Origin: Phoenicibacter sp963592435
GTDB lineage: Bacteria; Actinomycetota; Coriobacteriia; Coriobacteriales; Eggerthellaceae
Length of the DNA: 64,000 nt
NCBI GenBank assembly: GCA_963592435.1
Contig: CAVAWT010000004.1
Location: forward strand, 1-64,000
Direction: 5' to 3'
Below are positions 63,280-64,000 of the stretch, piece by piece. The translations under genes and the position numbers were made by a program. Position 1 is the stretch's first letter. Every line of letters begins with the position of its first letter. The notes under the pieces are model-generated. The model was not told where the DNA came from, did not search any database, and saw only the letters and a list, made by a program, of their open reading frames with translations.

Positions 63280-64000
63280 ATGACAGAAGAAAAAGAAGTA
63301 AAACAAGAGGCGCCAAAAGCAGACGTGCCTCAAGTGGCAATTCCTCTGCCAAAGGGTAAGAAAAATCTAGTGCAAATCGGCTGCATTTGCATGATGCTTT
63401 CGGTGGCGATGTATGGTCTCGTTTTTGCGACGTTGACATCCCCGATTCTAAAGTCGGTTGACGCTATGGACTACGTTTCGCTATTCACAATTTTTGCAGC
63501 GCTCGGCGTTTCAATCATGACACCAATCGGTGGCAAACTGGGTGACTTAATTGGAAGACGCAACATTGTCGTCATCCCTGGAATAATTTGCTTGATAGCT
63601 GGAATTGCTTTTGCATTTGTCAAGTCACTTTGGCCACTCATGGGCCTTCGCCTTGTAATAAGCCTTGCACAAGGGGCTTTCACAGCTGCGCCCTACATCA
63701 TTGTTGGTTTGATCAATGAGAAGAAAGACGTTCCGAAGTCGATGGGCATGCTTGCTGCTGCAATTTCAGTTGGCGGTTTTGGTGGATCAATCATTGCAGG
63801 CATTTTGACAGACATGGGAATGCTTGAAGCCGCCATCATAATGCCTGCAATTCCTCTCATTTTAGGAATTGTTCTCATTTGGTTAAACATGCCAAATGTC
63901 AAAAAAGATGGACAAGTTGTCATCGACTGGGCTGGCATCGCTTGCCTCGTCGTTGCACTTTGCGGTATCCTTCTCGCTCTTAACTTTGGAGCTTCAGTTG
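63280..64000 (+). CDS. MFS transporter, DHA2-like (3' truncated by window)
   Basis: AGGAG precedes ATG 63280. 240 codons are visible. A Glu/Lys-rich N-terminus is followed by seven helices and motif A GGKLGDLIGRRN between helices 2 and 3. The pattern (LYGLVFATLTSPIL, SVGGFGGSIIAG motif C) is that of 14-helix drug:proton antiporters. It lies directly after the M20 gene, in the same orientation. It may export or import the hydrolase's product. Confidence 0.85.
   Translation, partial: MTEEKEVKQEAPKADVPQVAIPLPKGKKNLVQIGCICMMLSVAMYGLVFATLTSPILKSVDAMDYVSLFTIFAALGVSIMTPIGGKLGDLIGRRNIVVIPGIICLIAGIAFAFVKSLWPLMGLRLVISLAQGAFTAAPYIIVGLINEKKDVPKSMGMLAAAISVGGFGGSIIAGILTDMGMLEAAIIMPAIPLILGIVLIWLNMPNVKKDGQVVIDWAGIACLVVALCGILLALNFGASV

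Noticed and set aside
1..64000. CRISPR arrays, insertion sequences or prophage
   Set aside because: No regular spaced repeats, transposase motifs or phage structural genes were seen; the tandem repeats found are only two copies.

Overview
The window is one 64 kb stretch of a bacterial chromosome. It is AT-leaning (roughly low-to-mid 40s % G+C by eye, not computed), densely coding, and has no rRNA, phage, IS element or CRISPR array. Gene content suggests an anaerobic or fermentative Gram-positive. It has split transketolase subunits, NAD(P)H-type hydrogenase-like subunits, sortase-free repeat surface proteins, a large STAND/BTAD-type regulator, a Wag31-like coiled-coil protein next to DUF177, and a Tat lipoprotein. 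I favour a low-GC Coriobacteriia-like actinobacterium, with a Firmicutes lineage as the alternative. This is inference, not proof.

Layout. 1-8.4 kb: three related secreted repeat proteins (one cut by the window edge) sharing DUF5648-type and InlB B-type modules. Palindrome-rich DNA follows two of them, including a 161-bp tandem repeat. An M20 amidohydrolase/MFS transporter pair sits between them on the minus strand. 8.4-15.4 kb: tRNA-Glu, a five-gene minus-strand operon joining a nitrate/sulfonate-type ABC importer to an FtsX/LolD-type ABC system (interrupted by a 462-base assembly gap), and a divergent radical SAM + ArsM-like methyltransferase pair. 15.5-26.1 kb: tRNA-Thr, a glycosyltransferase, a soluble histidine kinase, polyphosphate kinase with a long Lys-rich tail, aspS, a Zn/Cd-type P-ATPase with its ArsR repressor and tandem operators, and a cyclophilin.

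26.1-31.3 kb: a TPR membrane protein and a three-gene module with the gene order of archaeal sulfhydrogenases (beta, gamma, delta-alpha). Here delta and alpha are fused, and alpha lacks the C-terminal nickel-ligand motif. This is the most unusual system I see. 31.3-53 kb: mostly housekeeping genes: dgt, dnaG, def, DUF177, rpmE, polA, rplU, rpmA, an obg-nadD fusion, yqeK, secA, prfB and the two transketolase halves. Several carry odd features: lysine/alanine-rich extensions on L21 and L31, the Obg-NadD fusion, a possible leaderless polA promoter, and an RF2 whose stop-codon motif reads SPT instead of SPF. A radical SAM gene and a STAND regulator are interspersed.

53-64 kb: a lipoprotein phosphatase, two proteins of unknown function, a purine salvage set (AzgA-type permease, Hpt, Apt-like), hypB, DUF1643, a THEP1-like NTPase, nnrE, and a second M20 amidohydrolase/MFS pair whose transporter runs off the window end.

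Many genes are tightly packed with TTG or GTG starts. Where an upstream start had no ribosome binding site I chose the internal one that did, and say so. All family assignments come from reading motifs by eye; no database search was run.
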